From Actinomycetota bacterium (GTDB lineage Bacteria > Actinomycetota > Aquicultoria > Aquicultorales > Aquicultoraceae), in assembly GCA_014859275.1 (NCBI GenBank), contig JACUUO010000012.1, positions 1 through 37,113 of the forward strand: DNA of 37,113 nucleotides. Direction: 5' to 3'. Position numbers and translations under genes: made by a program. The notes under the pieces are model-generated. The model was not told the DNA's origin. It did not search any database and saw only the letters and a list, made by a program, of their open reading frames with translations. Within the stretch, counting starts at the first letter, position 1, and the number at the start of each line of letters is the position of its first letter. This document shows, piece by piece, positions 8,644 to 18,653 of the stretch.

Positions 8644-9693
8644 ATGCGGGATCAACTAGATAAGGCAAAAGCAAAAAGAGGTGTACTGATAGCATTGTCA
8701 CTCGGTGGTCTGGCTATTGCCATCATCATGGCCTTTACGTTTGATACTGGTACGCTGGATGCGTTCAGGAAGATGAATCCAGTATATCTCGGGTTTGCGG
8801 TGGCGGCGGTCTTCACGAGTTGGATTTTTAGCTCGATAGCCTTTTATGTACTGGCCAGAATTATAAAAACCCCGATATCACTTTTAGCTTCGGGTCGGGT
8901 TTACCTTGTCGGGAGTTTTTTCGCATTTATAACCCCATTTGGCTCAGGCCTGTTGCCTACCCAAGTTTATCTATTGTCTAAAGAAAATCTTTCTGCGGGG
9001 CAGGCAACCGCAGTAGCAAGCGCCAGGATTGTGACGTCATCTTGGCTTTTTGCGATACTCGGCTTAGCTATCCTGATCACTTTTAAATCATCTCTCCCCG
9101 GGGTTATTGGAACGAACCTGCTGCTCGGGGTGATTTTGGTGGCGGTCGCATGGTCGGCCATCGCGCTATATTTTGTTAAAAGGCCTGGTAGCGCCAAAAA
9201 TATGGTGGCACGTATCCTGGCTAATCGGTTGGTATCATCATGGATGAAAAAAGACCTCCGTGAGAGGCTAGAGGATAAGATCGATCGTGAAATCGATCAT
9301 CTGAGTTCGAACCTGAAGAACATAATCTCTCCGACAAACTATCCGGCGCTAGCAGTCGTGCTTGCATGTGAGGTAGTGGCATGGATCGCGCTCTTCGCCG
9401 TTCTTCCATTAGTTCTATTCGGCCTGGGATGGGAGGGTAGTTTCGCAACCCTCATCTTTAGGATGTTTCTAGTCTTCTGTTTAATTCCCGCATCGCCAAC
9501 ACCGGGTGGGAGCGGGGTTGTCGAGGTCGGATTTACTGGATTGCTGTACGATATGGTACCATCGCATATTATCGGTCTTGTGGTTCTGATCTGGCGAGCT
9601 CTTACGTATTACCTTATGCTCTTAATCGGGAGCTTAATCACAATAAGGTTTTTCACCAGATCGATACCGCCGCAGCCTAAAGCAAGCGGGTAG
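8644..9693 (+). CDS. Flippase-like / LPG-synthase transmembrane-domain protein (UPF0104, YbhN type)
   Basis: The 349-residue product is an integral membrane protein with about eight hydrophobic segments. It carries the family hallmarks FITPFGSGLLPTQVYLL in the middle and PASPTPGGSGVVEVGF near the C-terminal third. The fold is shared with the flippase half of MprF, and with proteins thought to move lipids or glycolipids across the membrane. There is no C-terminal aminoacyl-transferase domain, so it is not a full MprF. A soluble, charged loop (about residues 190-225) interrupts the membrane segments. The substrate is unknown. Confidence 0.85.
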   Translation: MRDQLDKAKAKRGVLIALSLGGLAIAIIMAFTFDTGTLDAFRKMNPVYLGFAVAAVFTSWIFSSIAFYVLARIIKTPISLLASGRVYLVGSFFAFITPFGSGLLPTQVYLLSKENLSAGQATAVASARIVTSSWLFAILGLAILITFKSSLPGVIGTNLLLGVILVAVAWSAIALYFVKRPGSAKNMVARILANRLVSSWMKKDLRERLEDKIDREIDHLSSNLKNIISPTNYPALAVVLACEVVAWIALFAVLPLVLFGLGWEGSFATLIFRMFLVFCLIPASPTPGGSGVVEVGFTGLLYDMVPSHIIGLVVLIWRALTYYLMLLIGSLITIRFFTRSIPPQPKASG

Positions 9694-9945
9694 GAAATAT
9701 GCTTTTCTACCCCTGTTCATGCAAATTATCGACCACCACCTTATAGTCAGAGTATGAGGGGTATATAAAGAGCAGAATAAGCAAGTAAGAATCGAGGATA
9801 AAAGTACCCCAATCCGTCTTAAAATATTCCCAAAATATCTGCACCACGAACTTGTTTTTGCATCTATTTGGGCCAGTTAACTGCGCCATCGTGGTTTCCC
9901 GATGTGAGATGGTGGGTAAAAGATTACTGTGAGGGGGTGGAGGTA
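9694..9945. other. Intergenic stretch before the small membrane protein
   Basis: No forward gene or RNA is visible. A reverse-strand frame of about 60 codons starting near 9890 exists but has no ribosome-binding site or recognisable domain. The last 20 bases hold GAGGGGGTGGAGG, the ribosome-binding site for the gene at 9946. Confidence 0.35.
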
Positions 9946-10131
9946 ATGGCAGCGAGGACAACCAGTACATTCTGGAATATTCTCTACATAGTGCTCGTCA
10001 TATTGGTTATCTTGGCCCTGTTGCAGTTGCTAGGCGTAATTGCTCTTGGTGTCGGTCTGGCAAACTTCGTCTATATCTTAACAATTGTGCTGCTGGTGCT
10101 AGCGGTTATTCACTGGGCCGGATTAATATAA
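9946..10131 (+). CDS. Small two-helix membrane protein (lmo0937/DUF5670-like)
   Basis: The product has 61 residues: a short polar start (MAARTTSTFW) and two hydrophobic helices separated by a glycine-rich turn (GVIALGVGLANF). The size and pattern resemble the lmo0937/DUF5670 family of small stress-related membrane proteins. The start is well supported by GGAGG two to seven bases upstream. A strong terminator follows 20 bases after the stop, so the gene ends its transcription unit. The function is not known. Confidence 0.7.
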   Translation: MAARTTSTFWNILYIVLVILVILALLQLLGVIALGVGLANFVYILTIVLLVLAVIHWAGLI

Positions 10132-10153
10132 GTTAGAGCGAGCTACCTTGTGG

Positions 10154-10181
10154 AAGAGGGGGCCAGAAGCCCCCTCTTTTG
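10154..10181 (+). terminator. Rho-independent terminator of the small membrane protein gene
   Basis: AAGAGGGGGC and GCCCCCTCTT form a 9-10 bp stem around a CAGAA loop, directly followed by TTTT. It closes the unit ending at 10131. Confidence 0.85.
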
Positions 10182-10188
10182 TTATGGT

Positions 10189-10400
10189 GCGCCCGGCATG
10201 GGCGATAGCTCGGCGGTGAAGAACCGATTTTTACCGCAGTTCGGATATGACGCGCCAGATTGTCTTAAGACCCGGGCTTTGCCATGGCGGTAGCCTGGGA
10301 GGACGGGTGAGGTGATTGTCTGGCAAGAGCCACTGGCTTAGTGGCAAGGTGAGCACCCGCATAGCGGTTATCAATAAAAAAACCGTTAAAAACTAGATTT
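10189..10400. other. Structured non-coding stretch, unassigned (possible group II intron remnant or RNA)
   Basis: There is no protein gene here, but hairpins are dense: CGCCC/GGGCG near the left end, GCGGT/ACCGC, CCCGGGCT/AGCCTGGG with one wobble, GCCACT/AGTGGC, and CGGGTG pairing with CACCCG about 45 bases later. The left end GTGCGCCCGGCATGGGC resembles the 5' end of some bacterial group II introns. No domain V, domain VI or reverse transcriptase follows, so at most a 5' remnant would be present. It could also be a leader or RNA of unknown class. Confidence 0.35.
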
Positions 10401-10403
10401 AGC

Positions 10404-10433
10404 TTGACTAAACCGGGCCATATTGGATATAAT
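10404..10433 (+). promoter_or_regulatory. Near-consensus promoter for a free-standing RNA
   Basis: TTGACT (10404-10409) and a perfect TATAAT (10428-10433) are separated by 18 bases. Transcription should begin near 10440. No protein gene follows before the terminator at about 10675. Confidence 0.75.
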
Positions 10434-10440
10434 ACAGATT

Positions 10441-10675
10441 AATAAGAGTTCTAAATTGAAAACCTAAGACTGAAGGGCTTAAGATAGCAGATGAAAGCTG
10501 GCGTACCCTATCGGTAGAGATAGGATCGACGGTTAGGCATAAGTTGCTTAGTTAAAGAGGGTCCTGCTGGATATGTCGGGTGAGTAAACCCGAGGTGTTA
10601 GAGGAAAATCCTAAAGTGCGCCCCAGTAAGGGGAAGGGCAACGATGCGAAGGTTATCTTGAGCCTTTCTTTTTTT
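10441..10675 (+). ncRNA. Candidate ~235-nt structured non-coding RNA of unassigned class
   Basis: A strong promoter ends at 10433, and a U-run (TTTCTTTTTTT, 10665-10675) closes the transcript. GGCTTAAGATA (10476-10486) pairs with TATCTTGAGCC (10654-10664) in an 11-bp helix with one G-U, enclosing the RNA. AACCT (10461-10465) can pair with AGGTT (10650-10654), a possible pseudoknot. Internal hairpins are CCTATC/GATAGG (10507-10524), CGGGT/ACCCG (10577-10592) and CCCC/GGGG (10621-10633). It does not show the hallmarks of tmRNA, RNase P RNA or SRP RNA. The overall layout recalls the raiA-motif RNA class of Gram-positives, but this is a guess from memory. It lies about 215 bases upstream of the rRNA promoter. 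Confidence 0.65.
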
Positions 10676-10727
10676 ATATAATCTCATCCTTCAAACTTAA
10701 TTTAACGATAATTCAATCGATTTTAAA

Positions 10728-10857
10728 ATAGCTATCAGCAGTCAGCAATCAGCATGTGGGTATGAGATGAGGGTGTTTACCTTCACCCTACACCCTCTCC
10801 CAGGGGGAGAGGGGCAGAGTATGATATCTTTATACTGCCTCCCATCAAGGGAGGGGC
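10728..10857 (+). repeat. Dispersed ~130-bp repeat, copy A
   Basis: The segment runs from AGCTATCAGCAGTCAGC through CACCCTACACCCTC to CCCATCAAGGGAGGGG. An inverted relative lies at 21473-21607, and the two match along their whole length with small differences. Both contain GTGGGTAT, AGATG and GATATCTTTATACT in the same order. The AGCTATCAGC-type end also recurs in the 16S-23S spacer. It has no coding capacity, so it is probably a non-autonomous element. Confidence 0.7.
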
Positions 10858-10892
10858 TGAAGGAAAGAGTTCGGGTCGCGAGTCCGCGTGAG

Positions 10893-10920
10893 TTGACATC
10901 CTGAATTCCGGGTGTAAAAT
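10893..10920 (+). promoter_or_regulatory. rRNA operon promoter
   Basis: A consensus TTGACA (10893-10898) and TAAAAT (10915-10920) are separated by 16 bases. Transcription would begin near 10927, about 265 bases before the 16S. Confidence 0.75.
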
Positions 10921-10934
10921 GAAGTTAGAAGATA

Positions 10935-10968
10935 AAAAGACCGAGAAAAATATTTTTCTCGGTCTTTT
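10935..10968. terminator. 34-bp perfect palindrome in the rRNA leader (terminator-like)
   Basis: The sequence is a perfect even palindrome with 17-base arms (AAAAGACCGAGAAAAAT and its complement), ending in TTTT. It would be among the first structures of the rRNA transcript. It could be a two-way terminator insulating the operon, or an early attenuator needing antitermination. A boxA-like TGATCTTTGAAAA follows at about 11109-11121. Confidence 0.5.
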
Positions 10969-11190
10969 ACATCCTCCCTGAAATTGCGAGGCTCGTATCT
11001 GAGTATGCGAGGCCGTATCCGAAGGAGGGTGTGAGGATGCGGAATTGCGCATTTGTGCAGTTCTGGTTCAACCAGCTCGGTTGCGGGTATAAGAGGAGTG
11101 GACGTCTTGATCTTTGAAAATCTTGTTCGTGCGTGAGTCTGAGCTGGATAAGTCGATGTCACCTTATCGGGTAAGTCTGATAAGGTTTTG

Positions 11191-13016
<1,826 letters not shown>

Positions 13017-13222
13017 TGCTAAAAGTTCGAGGATTCCGGTTATGGGTGTTCCGGCTCCGGGTTCCCCTGAGGGCAACCCTCAGGAACACCCGACCGGACT
13101 ACTGCAAGGTATGCGCCTTGCAGTCAGCATTCAGCTATCAGCAGTTTCTTAAAAAGCTGACGGCTGAAAGCTGATAGCTGAATGCTCTTTAACAACAAAA
13201 TAGCGTGCATCGAGTAGCCGAC
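13017..13222 (+). other. 16S-23S spacer without tRNA genes, with strong hairpins
   Basis: No tRNA-Ile or tRNA-Ala is present. Hairpins are CCTGAGGG/CCCTCAGG (about 13067-13084), CTGCAAGG/CCTTGCAG (about 13102-13123) and a 16-bp perfect stem made by 13127-13142 and 13170-13185. The last uses an AGCTATCAGC-type dispersed repeat. AATAGCGTGCA (13199-13209) pairs perfectly over 11 bases with 16781-16791 beyond the 23S, forming the pre-23S processing stem. Confidence 0.75.
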
Positions 13223-13353
13223 GTCAAGTAATTTAGGGGCGTATGGTGGATGCCTTGGCGCTAGGAGCCGAAGAAGGACGGAGCCGTGGATCGATACGCT
13301 CCGGGGAGGTGCGGCAACCCGTGATCCGGAGATGTCCGAATGGGGAAACCCGG

Positions 13354-13498
13354 GTCTAGAGACTAGATACTAGAGACTGGAAACTAGATGAGGTGGGTCT
13401 GGAGTGAGGTTTAAAAGTATTCACAGACCCAAGAAAGTGTGGTTTTGTCTAGTTTCTAGTTAGGCCCAAAGGGTCGGTCTAGTATCTAGTTTCTAGGC
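13354..13498 (+). repeat. Intervening sequence at 23S helix 9
   Basis: The insert follows ATGGGGAAACCCGG. Its ends are mutually complementary series of CTAGAGACTAGATACTAG and CTAGTATCTAGTTTCTAG words, giving a long stem. Helix 9 is a classical site for intervening sequences that RNase III removes without rejoining. It is built from the same CTAGTTTCTAG words as the helix 25 insert. Confidence 0.7.
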
Positions 13499-13948
13499 TC
13501 ATCCCCGCCTGAATATATAGGGCGGGGAGGGGAACTCAGGGAACTGAACCATCTCAGTACCTGGAGGAAAAGAAAGCAAGGAAAAGCGATTCCCCTAGTA
13601 GTGGCGAGCGAAAAGGGAACAGCCTAAACCCGGCGGGTGTTAAAGCCCGCAGGCGTTGCCCGCCGGGGGTCGTGGGAGCCGCCTGAAGCACCTGCGGGTG
13701 CTTCGGGAAGTTACAAATCTCCGCGTAGTCGAAGGAGTTGGAACACTCCGCCTGCTGCATGCATATGAGCCATGCAGCAGGTTGGCCGCCTACCCGCCGT
13801 TAAGGCGGAGAAGGGTGGCCAGCCACAGAGGGTGAAAGCCCTGTAGGCGAAACGCGGGAGACTTCCGGCGGCCACCCGAGTAACACGGGACATGGTTAAG
13901 CCTGTGTGAACCTGGGAGGACCACTCTCTCCCGAGGCTAAATACTCCA

Positions 13949-13996
<48 letters not shown>

Positions 13997-14049
13997 GGGA
14001 GGGGAGTGAAATAGACTTTCCTGAAACCGTATGCCCACAAGCAGTCAAA

Positions 14050-14189
14050 GCTAGAGACTGGAGACTAGATACTAGAGACTAGAGATGAGGGTCTAGAAAG
14101 TGGGCAAAGCTTTGATTACAAGTTATGCTTTGCTTTCGGATAATTATCTAGTTTCTAGTGAGGGGCAAAGGCCCGGTCAAGTTTCTAGT
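14050..14189 (+). repeat. Intervening sequence at 23S helix 25
   Basis: The insert lies between ACAAGCAGTCAAAG and CATGGCGTGC, which corresponds to about E. coli position 545. It starts with CTAGAGACTGGAGACTAG and ends with GTCAAGTTTCTAG, again able to form a long stem. Helix 25 is a known insertion site in bacterial 23S genes. Confidence 0.7.
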
Positions 14190-14811
14190 CATGGCGTGCT
14201 TTTTGCATAAGAGCCGGCGAGTTACGGTAAGTGGCGGGTTAAGTCGAAGAGGCGGAGCCACAGCGAAAGCGAGTCTGAATAAGGCGCTTGCGTCGCTTGC
14301 CGTAGTGCCCGAAACCGGGCGAGCTATCCATGGGCAGGATGAAGCGGGGGTAACACTCCGTGGAGGTCCGCACCCGTCGACTGAGAGAGCCGTGGGAAGA
14401 CCTGTGGATAGGAGAGAAAACCTACTCGAGCCCGGAAATAGCTGGTTCTCCCCGAAATGCATTTGGGTGCAGCCTCGGGATAAACCAATGGTGGTAGAAG
14501 CACCGGTTGGGTTACGATCGGGTTTATCCTAGATCGGAGCCCCAGCCGAACTCCGAATACCGTTGGTCATTTCCCGGGAGTGAGGCTGCGGGCGTAAGGT
14601 CCGCAGTCGAGAGGGGAACAACCCAGATCATCGGTTAAGGTCCTTAAGTGCAGGCTAAGTGTGATGTCTAAGGAAGTGGACCCGCAAAGACAACCAGGGG
14701 GTTGGCTTCAGAGCAGCCATCCCTAAAAGAGTGTATTGCGTAGCAGCTCACTGGTCGAGTGGGTCCGCGCCGAAGATGTACCGGGGCTAAGCCTGCCACC
14801 GAAGCCATGAG

Positions 14812-14958
14812 GTCAGAAATAAGAGACAGGAAACAAGAGGCTAGATGTGAAGGTCTAGAAAGCGGGTAAAGCCTGTTAAGGTAATATCCGCTCCGGATTT
14901 AATCCATCTGGTTTCTGATAGGGCCTTACGGCCCGGCCTGTTTTCTGGTTTCTGATCG
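14812..14958 (+). repeat. Intervening sequence at 23S helix 45
   Basis: The insert lies between CACCGAAGCCATGAGG and GGTAGGGGAGCATTCTG, near E. coli position 1170. The ends TCAGAAATAAGAGACAGGAAAC and GTTTTCTGGTTTCTGA-type words are complementary. Helix 45 is the third classical intervening-sequence site. Processing would leave a fragmented 23S. Confidence 0.7.
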
Positions 14959-15183
14959 GTAGGGGAGCATTCTGTAGGAGTTGAAGTCATCCCGTAAGGG
15001 ATGGTGGATCCTGCAGAAGAGAGAATGCCGGCATGAGTAGCTAACTAAGATGGGTGAGAATCCCATCCGCCGAAAGCCTCAGGGTTCCCCCGCTCTGTTG
15101 ATCAACGGGGGGTTAGGCGGACCTAAGGCGAGGCCGAAAGGCGTAGTCGATGGATAAGCCGGTTATATTCCGGCGCCGTTCCG

Positions 15184-15400
15184 GTAGTCAGTAGTCGGTA
15201 ATCGGAGAACAGGTAAAATTTTCTGTTCTCTGTGCCCTGATTACTAAACAGCCAGTGACGTGGGCAAGCTGAGTCAGGGGGCAAGTGGAAGCCTGCTTGG
15301 CAAAGCCCAACCACTTAAAAAAGCTGGCATTGTTGGTTAGAGGTTGGACTGCCGGAGAATAGAAAAGGTCTGTTCTCCGCTCCCTGACCTCTGATTTCTG
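15184..15400 (+). repeat. Two further hairpin inserts in the 23S helix 58-63 area
   Basis: The first (about 15184-15247) pairs GTAATCGGAGAACAG with CTGTTCTC...TGATTAC. The second (about 15335-15400) pairs TTAGAGGT and GGAGAA with TTCTCC and ACCTCTGA. Both share GGAGAACAG-like words and so may have a common origin. The surrounding 23S resumes at GTCCGTACCGCAGACCGGCACAGG. Confidence 0.55.
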
Positions 15401-15926
15401 GAACGTCCGTACCGCAGACCGGCACAGGCAGGCTGGCAGGTAATCTGCCAAGGCGGGCGAGACAACCCTCGTTAAGGAACTCGGCAAATTGACCCCGTAA
15501 CTTTGGGATAAGGGGCCCTCCCGCGCGGGAAACCACATGGGAGGCGCAGATAAATTGGCCTGAGCGACTGTTTATAAAAAACACAGGTCTCTGCTAAGTC
15601 GCAAGACGATGTATAGGGGCTGATACCTACCCGGTGCCAGGACCTAAGAGGCGGGGTCGTAGGGTAGGTTACTGGGGATCCGGTGATCCCCAGTAGTTCA
15701 ACTGAGGGCTCCAAATCGAAACCCTGGTAAACGGCGGCCGCCAGAGATGGCGGCCCTAAGGTAGCGGAATTCCAGGCGGATAACCTACCGTCTTGTCCAA
15801 AGGTATTAACGACTCAGGCACTGTCTCAACGAGGGACTCGGTGAAATTGGTTAATCGGTGCAAAGACCGATTACTCGCGGCGGGATGTAAGCCCCCGGAA
15901 GCTTTACTACAGCTTGATCTTGGCTC

Positions 15927-15988
15927 GGGGACGTTCCTTGCAAATTACAAATACTCGCGAGTATTTGTAATTTGCAAGGAACGTCCCC
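15927..15988. repeat. 62-bp perfect palindrome in place of the 23S L1 stalk
   Basis: The 31-base arms are exactly complementary across the centre CTCGCGAG. It sits after ACTACAGCTTGATCTTGGCTC and about 30 bases before GACAGGGTCAGGTGGGTAG. In canonical 23S this interval is about 140 bases and forms H76-H78, the ribosomal protein L1 binding stalk. None of the usual stalk sequence is present. Confidence 0.75.
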
Positions 15989-16312
15989 CGCCTAACCTGC
16001 TACCGTGGATCCGGTGGGGGGACAGGGTCAGGTGGGTAGTTTGGCTGTGTCAGCCCCCTCCTAAAAAGTAACGGAGGGCTCCAAAGGTACCCTCAGCACG
16101 GTCGGAAACCGTGTAGTGAGCTCAAGGGTATAAGGGTGCCTGACTGCTTAGGCCGATGGGCCGCGCAGGGGCGAAAGCCGGGCTTAGTGACGCGGCGGTA
16201 CCGCGTGGGAGGGCCGCCGTTGCAAGAGATAAAAGTTCTCCGGGGAAATAGGGCCAATCACCCCCGAAAGATCCCATCGACGGGGTGGCTTGGTACCTCG
16301 CAGTCGGCTCTC

Positions 16313-16345
<33 letters not shown>

Positions 16346-16536
16346 GGGCTTGTCGCCCATTAAAGCGGAATGTGAGCTGGAATTAGACCCTTGTAAGATA
16401 GGTCGGATCAATTATCTGCCGTGAGCGTTGGAAGCTTGAGGGGAGCTGCCCTAATTACGCAAGGAACAGGGTGGACGGACCTCTGGTGTACCGGTTGTCC
16501 CGCCAGGGGCACCGCCGGGTAGCTATAGTCCGGACG

Positions 16537-16569
<33 letters not shown>

Positions 16570-16799
16570 CACTCCAAGATGAGGCTTCCCACCGGTCGAT
16601 ATACTATGGCCGTTACTTCGATGATTGCTATAACAACTACCGAATATAGGCTAAGGATGACCATTGACTGGTGAAGGTTCCAGGTAGACTACCTGGTTGA
16701 TAGGCCGCAGGTGTAAGGCCCGTGAGGGCTTGAGCCGAGCGGTACTAATGACCGACGCACTTGATGTTTGTGCGATTTGGTGCACGCTATTCAAAATTT

Positions 16800-16913
<114 letters not shown>

Positions 16914-16914
<1 letters not shown>

Positions 16915-16953
16915 AAAAGAACCCCTAGGCTAATAGCCTAGGGGTTCTTTTTT
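16914..16953 (+). terminator. rRNA operon terminator 1
   Basis: AAAAAGAACCCCTAGGC and its complement form a 17-bp stem around TAATA, followed by a T-run. It begins right after the 5S. Confidence 0.93.
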
Positions 16954-16954
16954 A

Positions 16955-16982
16955 TGTGCTCAAAAACTGAGCACACTTTTTT
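16955..16982 (+). terminator. rRNA operon terminator 2
   Basis: TGTGCTCA and TGAGCACA form an 8-bp stem around AAAAC, followed by CTTTTTT. It is in tandem with the first terminator, as is common for rRNA operons. Confidence 0.8.
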
Positions 16983-16989
16983 CTCTTCT

Positions 16990-17030
16990 CCATCTAAGCT
17001 ATATCTTTTCCAATTAGGCCATCTAAGCTA
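16990..17030. repeat. 12-bp direct repeat upstream of the DUF5714-type gene
   Basis: CCATCTAAGCTA occurs at 16990-17001 and again at 17019-17030, a period of 29 bases. It lies 55 bases before the ATG at 17085. It may be a regulator binding site; no protein can be assigned. Confidence 0.35.
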
Positions 17031-17084
17031 GAACATTGCGTTAATCAATGATATATTAGTTGAAGATTTATCAAGGGGTTTAAG

Positions 17085-18017
17085 ATGAGAGATGATGAGT
17101 CAAGCACTATCCCAATTAGTGGGTGATGTCTTGAATCAGATGTTGGGGAACATCATTCGGATAAAGACAGCGGTCGGGTTGAGATAGCCTGTAATACGAC
17201 CTCCGTAGGAGATCAGATAGTTATAGAACAAAATATCAAGGCGGCACGCGATAAGCCGGATAGGAGCAGGGTTATAGGGAAGCCCAGCAATCCTGTTTCA
17301 GCAGGTTTTGTAAAAAATTGCACCGTATGCGGTATATCGCTTGAGTATTTAGATAGCGAAGAAGCTCTTGCCTGCTATTTTTGCGGTGGGGCATATAAGG
17401 CTAATATATGGTGCCCCGAAGGCCATTTTGTCTGCCGTTCATGCCGCCACATGCCGATCTCAAGCTTTATTGAAGAGATGGTTAAAACAAGCCAATCTAG
17501 GAACCCTTTTGAAATAGCAATGGTTATGATGCTTTATCCCAGCCTCGAATGGCAATCTTGCGAACATGCCTGGGTGTTTATGACGGCTATCCTTATAGCC
17601 GTTAAAAATGAAAGGACGGTTAAGCTATCCGATGGGGATATACTTGGTGCGTTGGAGGCCATTAAACAGCAGGCCAACCCCAGATTGGTCCACAATACCG
17701 GTATGTGTGGGGTGGCACCGGCGGTCGGCGTCGCATTCCATACGATATTTAGCGTGGCGTATGGTGAGGGTGCGCAGGATGACATAACTACGAAAGTTGT
17801 GGCGCAAGCAATCGAAGACCTTACGGATAACTCGACCAGGTGCAAATGTTGTAAAAGAGTCGTGCTAACAACGTTAGCCCTAGTGGCATCCTTGATTAGG
17901 GCGAGATTCAACATCAATCTAGAAGGCTCGGCAGACGACGTCGTCTGTCATCAGGTAGGGGCTGCTGGATATTGCGAACCAACCACGTGTCGATACAGTA
18001 TGTTGCCAAATAATTAA
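17085..18017 (+). CDS. DUF5714-type zinc-motif protein with an in-frame UGA at codon 14 (selenoprotein candidate or nonsense mutation)
   Basis: An AAGGGG precedes an ATG at 17085. The frame is open for 13 codons, meets TGA (17124-17126), then continues open to 18017. No ATG, GTG or TTG occurs in this frame between the TGA and 17451. The zinc motifs CTVCG, CYFCG, CPEGH and CRSC lie before 17451, so a start at 17451 would cut them off. The later part (NPFEIAMVMMLYPSLEW, CEHAWVFMTAIL, NTGMCGVAPAVGVAFHTIF) fits the DUF5714 family as I recall it, whose role is unknown. A SECIS-like hairpin directly follows the TGA. Alternatives are a nonsense mutation or a rare start such as ATA near 17214, where AGGAG is upstream. 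The total is about 310 codons. Confidence 0.55.
17127..17169 (+). promoter_or_regulatory. SECIS-like hairpin immediately after the in-frame UGA
   Basis: TGTCTT (17127-17132) pairs with AAGACA (17164-17169), GAAT with ATTC, and GATGTT (17139-17144) with AACATC (17149-17154) around a GGGG loop. The loop begins 18 bases after the UGA and starts with G. From memory, bacterial SECIS elements need a loop 16-37 bases away with a G in its first two positions, so this hairpin qualifies. Function is inference. Confidence 0.4.
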
Positions 18018-18065
18018 GGTAACATATATGTTATGATGGTTTTTGAGTGATTTGCATGTAAAGGA

Positions 18066-18653
18066 TCACTCGTATTCTAAATCTGCTTCATTGCTGTACC
18101 CGTATTGTGCCCAGTAACTGATCACCTTCTTATCGGTGAATTCTATGTGCCTCACCCACTTGACCGCCTTGTATGCCCATTTGGAGGGGGTGAGAAGTCT
18201 TGCAGGTCCGCCATGCACCGCTTCGAGAGGCTTTCCCTCGAATTCGAGAGCGATCATGACGTCGGGGTAGAAGGCTTCCTCGAGCGTGAGCCAATCGTAA
18301 TACTCTCTACTAACGGTTGAAAAGGTAATAAACTTGGCCTCAGGTAGCGGTTTTACAATGCCGGCGATTACTTGCAGCCTGATGCCCCGCCACCTATTGT
18401 TGACCTTGCTCCACCCGGTTATGCAGTGAAAATCGCTCACTTGTTCCTCTGTGGGCAACGCGGAGAATTCCGCCCATGAGAATATTCCTGGCTTTTCAAC
18501 TAGTCCTTCTACCGTTAAGGTCCATGCCTCAGGATCGAACCGAGGGGGTTCTTCAATATTTAGAATTGGAAAACGATCGGTAATACGCTGCTCCTTGACA
18601 GTTCGCTTTCTAAACATCTCGGGATGTCTCTTTAAGGGTTCTGGAAACGGCAT
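18066..18653 (-). CDS. Sulfite-oxidase-type molybdopterin oxidoreductase, catalytic domain only
   Basis: The 195-residue product matches the molybdopterin-binding core of the sulfite oxidase/MsrP superfamily. It has the molybdenum-ligand Cys77 in DFHCITGWS, followed by WRGIRLQ, a DVMIALEFEGKPLEAVHGGPARLL stretch split by the usual HGGPARL motif, and KWVRHIEF. There is no signal peptide or Tat motif and no haem or dimerisation domain, so it is probably a small cytoplasmic enzyme. AGGAGGTG ends 8 bases before the ATG, an excellent site. The stop codon falls in a GAGTGAT/ATCACTC hairpin shared with the convergent gene. The electron partner and substrate are unknown. Confidence 0.9.
   Translation of the reverse strand: MPFPEPLKRHPEMFRKRTVKEQRITDRFPILNIEEPPRFDPEAWTLTVEGLVEKPGIFSWAEFSALPTEEQVSDFHCITGWSKVNNRWRGIRLQVIAGIVKPLPEAKFITFSTVSREYYDWLTLEEAFYPDVMIALEFEGKPLEAVHGGPARLLTPSKWAYKAVKWVRHIEFTDKKVISYWAQYGYSNEADLEYE

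Noticed and set aside
9707-9890. About 60-codon reverse-strand frame starting MAQLTGPNRCKNK
   Set aside because: No ribosome-binding site and no family; it overlaps only intergenic sequence, but the evidence is too thin.
10189-10675. tmRNA, RNase P RNA, SRP RNA or cobalamin riboswitch
   Set aside because: The conserved motifs of these RNAs (CCA-ended acceptor with T-loop, GAGGAAAGTCC, GGAAGCAGC, B12 box) are absent.
13017-13222. tRNA-Ile or tRNA-Ala in the rRNA spacer
   Set aside because: No T-loop (GTTCRA) or cloverleaf arms were found; the stems present are long simple hairpins.
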